From the NCBI GenBank assembly GCA_022661535.1, contig JAKULF010000004.1, positions 1,922,001 to 1,986,000 of the forward strand: a stretch of DNA of 64,000 nucleotides, given 5' to 3'. This DNA is from Eutypa lata. Lineage: Eukaryota; Ascomycota; Sordariomycetes; Xylariales; Diatrypaceae. Positions 61,486 to 64,000 of this stretch are shown in pieces (position 1 is the stretch's first letter; the number at the start of each line of letters is the position of its first letter). The position numbers were made by a program, and so were the translations under genes. Below the pieces are notes generated by a model. That model was not told where the DNA came from. It searched no databases and saw nothing but the letters and a program-made list of their open reading frames with translations.

Positions 61486-64000
61486 GACTCATGGCTACGG
61501 TATCCGCGATACGACCGTGGGCCATCCTATGGCGAGTGTGGACGGGCGTGGCATCATGTATGTCCGTGTTGCACGATGGGGGTTAGGAAGGCCTGATACG
61601 GTAGTCAATTTATTTAGCTCAAAGCGGGAAGTTCACAGTCCGGGGAAACTGGGCTTGCTGCACCAGAACGCCACAAAAGGGAAACTATCAAGCTGCAGCA
61701 GACAGATTGTTACTACATCGGTAACGATCACCCGTTTTCCCCGCTGGCCGGTTAACCCGGTGTGGAAGTACAACAGGCAAAGGGAAGAACAGCATGGTTG
61801 AGCTCGTCCTCGGGGTTTTTATCAAGGGAAGCCCATCCAGGTGTTTGGATCATAATGCATATCAAAGTAAGAGACGTGCTACCTCATCCGACGCAAGCGT
61901 ATTTGTTGTAGAATGGTTTATAAGTTATAGATGAGGGGGAAAGGCCATCGAAACACCCCGCTAGTTTATATTCCTTACTGCGTTTTACTGTCTTCTTCGA
62001 CTCGTTGTCCACTGAACGCCCACACCAGGGATCACCGCCATGGCCAACAATAAGCCGCCTCGGGTCCTTTCCTTTCGAATGCCAAGACCTTAAATTTAGA
62101 GGCGGGAGCCATGTATGTCTATCTATCTGTATGTATGTCAGAAATGACAGAACGGGAAAGGGTTTCTAAGATAAGAGATGAAATGAACTGTTAAAGAATC
62201 GACTAACCGCACTCTACCCTTGCAGTGACGTACGAGTCAAAAGCGCACAACATACATCATTCGTTCGCTTCGTTGCGGGCGATGCGACGTGACAGTGTCC
62301 CGAGCAGGTGAAGCCGGTAGTTAATCTATGAACCGGTATTATAAGCCAGAGATCATGCGAAACGATTGAATGGAATTCTTGCATTTTTCTTTTGCTCATA
62401 TCGACCGTAGTTGGATGCATGTCAAGATCTATGGAGGCAACTCATGATTGTTTTGTCGGAAACTTCCCGCTTGGCATTTCGTCTCTGGACACTATATCAA
62501 GCCACCCACGAAGCCATTGCTAAATCTCGACAAGCTTAGAAATCGTACTTGAAAATACAGCAAACCTTCGTAACACTTTATGCAGAACACCCTAATAGGA
62601 AGCCCGTATAACTCGGGGCTTGATGAGCACATGACCTGTTGAAGAAATCCTGCATTCTCTTGTTTACTTACCGGCAAACTTGGAGTAAAGGGGGTCATAG
62701 CGGCTAGGTATCTCACTTCGTGGCGGTAGAGTGACTCCTTGTTTATATTGACTCTGATCTACCAATGCACGTTCCTCGGAGATGTAGAGAACGGGCGGAA
62801 TATAATAAGGGCGCGTAACTACGACAACATTAGCGAACAGTGTAACTAGAACCTCGTTTCAAACTAACTAGATAGCCGTATAAGACTCTACTTGACATGA
62901 TCTCTTAGTAATTGCTAAAATATTGTAGAGATACATGGCGTGATTCTGGCTATGTAAGAATAGCCGACATGCTATGACTAGACACCTCTACGCACTGAAT
63001 GTGGACCTCATTATGGTGGTTGGCTTACCCTGTCCTCGTCACCCAATCTTAGTAAGGGGGCGCTGTAGAGGCGAGCTTATCGATCTACAATGCCTTAGAT
63101 CGGCCCTAGGGTCCCCTATATGAGCTACGGCGTTTTATTTTTTATATCGGTTCGTGAATATCAAAGGCATGTAGAGCCTAGTAGTAGTTTTCAAACAATC
63201 ATTGATTCCTAGGAAGTTTAAGAGGCGCTCATGGATGTTAGGGGACGGACACAACTAGTGTTGTTAGGGCTTCTTTGGCTAGTATGGATGCAGTAACACT
63301 GGCTGGCGTTATGTATGTGGCATAACTATGATGTATAGAAATCCTAACACGCTTTAGTTGAGCCATTCGGGATATATTCTAGGTGGTAGTCTTCCTGACA
63401 TGGCGCCATTTTCGAGCCAACACCGCGTCACTTTCCCATGTGAGAGAGGCATCTCGACGAGTTGAGCGATAAACTTCTTTGCGGCTGTGTCGCCTGGCAT
63501 ATTAACCACCAGGGTTAGGGAGTAATGGGGGATGCTAAGTGGTCATACTATGTAGATCCGGATGATAAGACCGTTGGTGAATGCTACCTTCTAGGTAATG
63601 CACCTGCCAGCTAGACGCCCAGACGCCCACCTACTAAGGTGTATCAAGAGCTACGATCTGCTCAGGGAAGGCCCGGGGGAGTTACCATACATATTACAAG
63701 CTAGATACTGCATTCAACTAACGTTCAAGATCACCTTGTTTCGCCCTCGGTCCTGGTTAAGTGACCGGGCGCGTCGAAAGACGGTATTCTACTGTCAACC
63801 CCTGATAAAGCCAGTGTGCCCCATAGCCCAAATGCAAGCGGTGATATGGAGTCATGCGAGCAATACAAGTATCCTTTCCTTCTACCCCACGCCCTCTAGT
63901 GTATTTGCTTGCCATTATCCCACGCACTCTGCCCTACAGTCTGCCCTAAGGCAAGGGCGGGTAAGACAGGTCGGCTACCCCAATCTACCATCTCACCTTC

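Larger units (their letters stand above)
51203..64000. other. Gene desert (12.8 kb) to window end
   Basis: No convincing gene on either strand. Microsatellites are frequent (52191-52205, 52724-52743, 52921-52935, 55213-55237, 55654-55669, 57471-57484, 61260-61485), as are TACCTA/TAGGTA clusters, densest at 53250-54200. 59.2-60.2 kb has a different look (many CGA/TACGA words, one 93-codon ATG-less frame on plus) but matches no element I know. No frame runs off the right edge with support. Confidence 0.5.

Noticed and set aside
63898..64000. 34-codon open minus-strand frame touching the right edge
   Set aside because: Too short, with no motif; cannot be distinguished from chance.

Overview
The window is nuclear DNA of a filamentous ascomycete (Pezizomycotina, most likely a Sordariomycete). 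The evidence is short introns (about 50-120 nt) with GTRNGT donors and CTRAY/TACTAAT-like branch points, fungal-type housekeeping proteins, no operons, and long gene-free spacers. I identify twelve protein genes; one runs off the left edge. I find no tRNA, rRNA, CRISPR array or intact transposon.

Left part (1-8.6 kb): a long minus-strand frame, open from an ATG at 1964 to the window edge, encodes a Ser/Thr/Arg-rich fungal protein of unknown function. It is followed by a two-exon vacuolar subtilisin-like protease of the cerevisin type (minus) and a 4 kb gene-free spacer. Centre (8.6-39.4 kb): a dense housekeeping block. It holds a giant BEACH/WD40 protein (+), a complex I 9.5 kDa subunit (-), the oligosaccharyltransferase subunit WBP1/OST48 (+), splicing factor ISY1 (+), a secreted 5'-nucleotidase-like metallophosphoesterase (-), mitochondrial glutamyl-tRNA(Gln) amidotransferase subunit A (+), splicing factor PRP38 (-), an MFS siderophore-type transporter (+), and a Gemin2/Brr1-type snRNP assembly protein (-). 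Right part (39.4-64 kb): almost empty, with one four-exon gene at 48.7-51.2 kb for a C2H2-finger plus Est1-type domain protein.

The genes do not form one pathway. Three of them (ISY1, PRP38, Gemin2/Brr1 family) act on the spliceosome or its snRNPs and lie within 16.4 kb. The clearest regulatory signal is a pair of opposed ATCWGATAA sites, 19 bp end to end, about 480 bp upstream of the siderophore-type transporter. This matches the known recognition sequence of SREA-type GATA iron repressors. Other notable structures are a perfect 20-bp inverted repeat downstream of OST48, sharply bounded GC-rich islands inside otherwise mid-GC exons, two stop-free multiple-of-three introns in the transporter, and an ISY1 gene whose first coding exon is just the ATG. 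All exon boundaries were read by eye from splice motifs and reading frame; no search or alignment was run.
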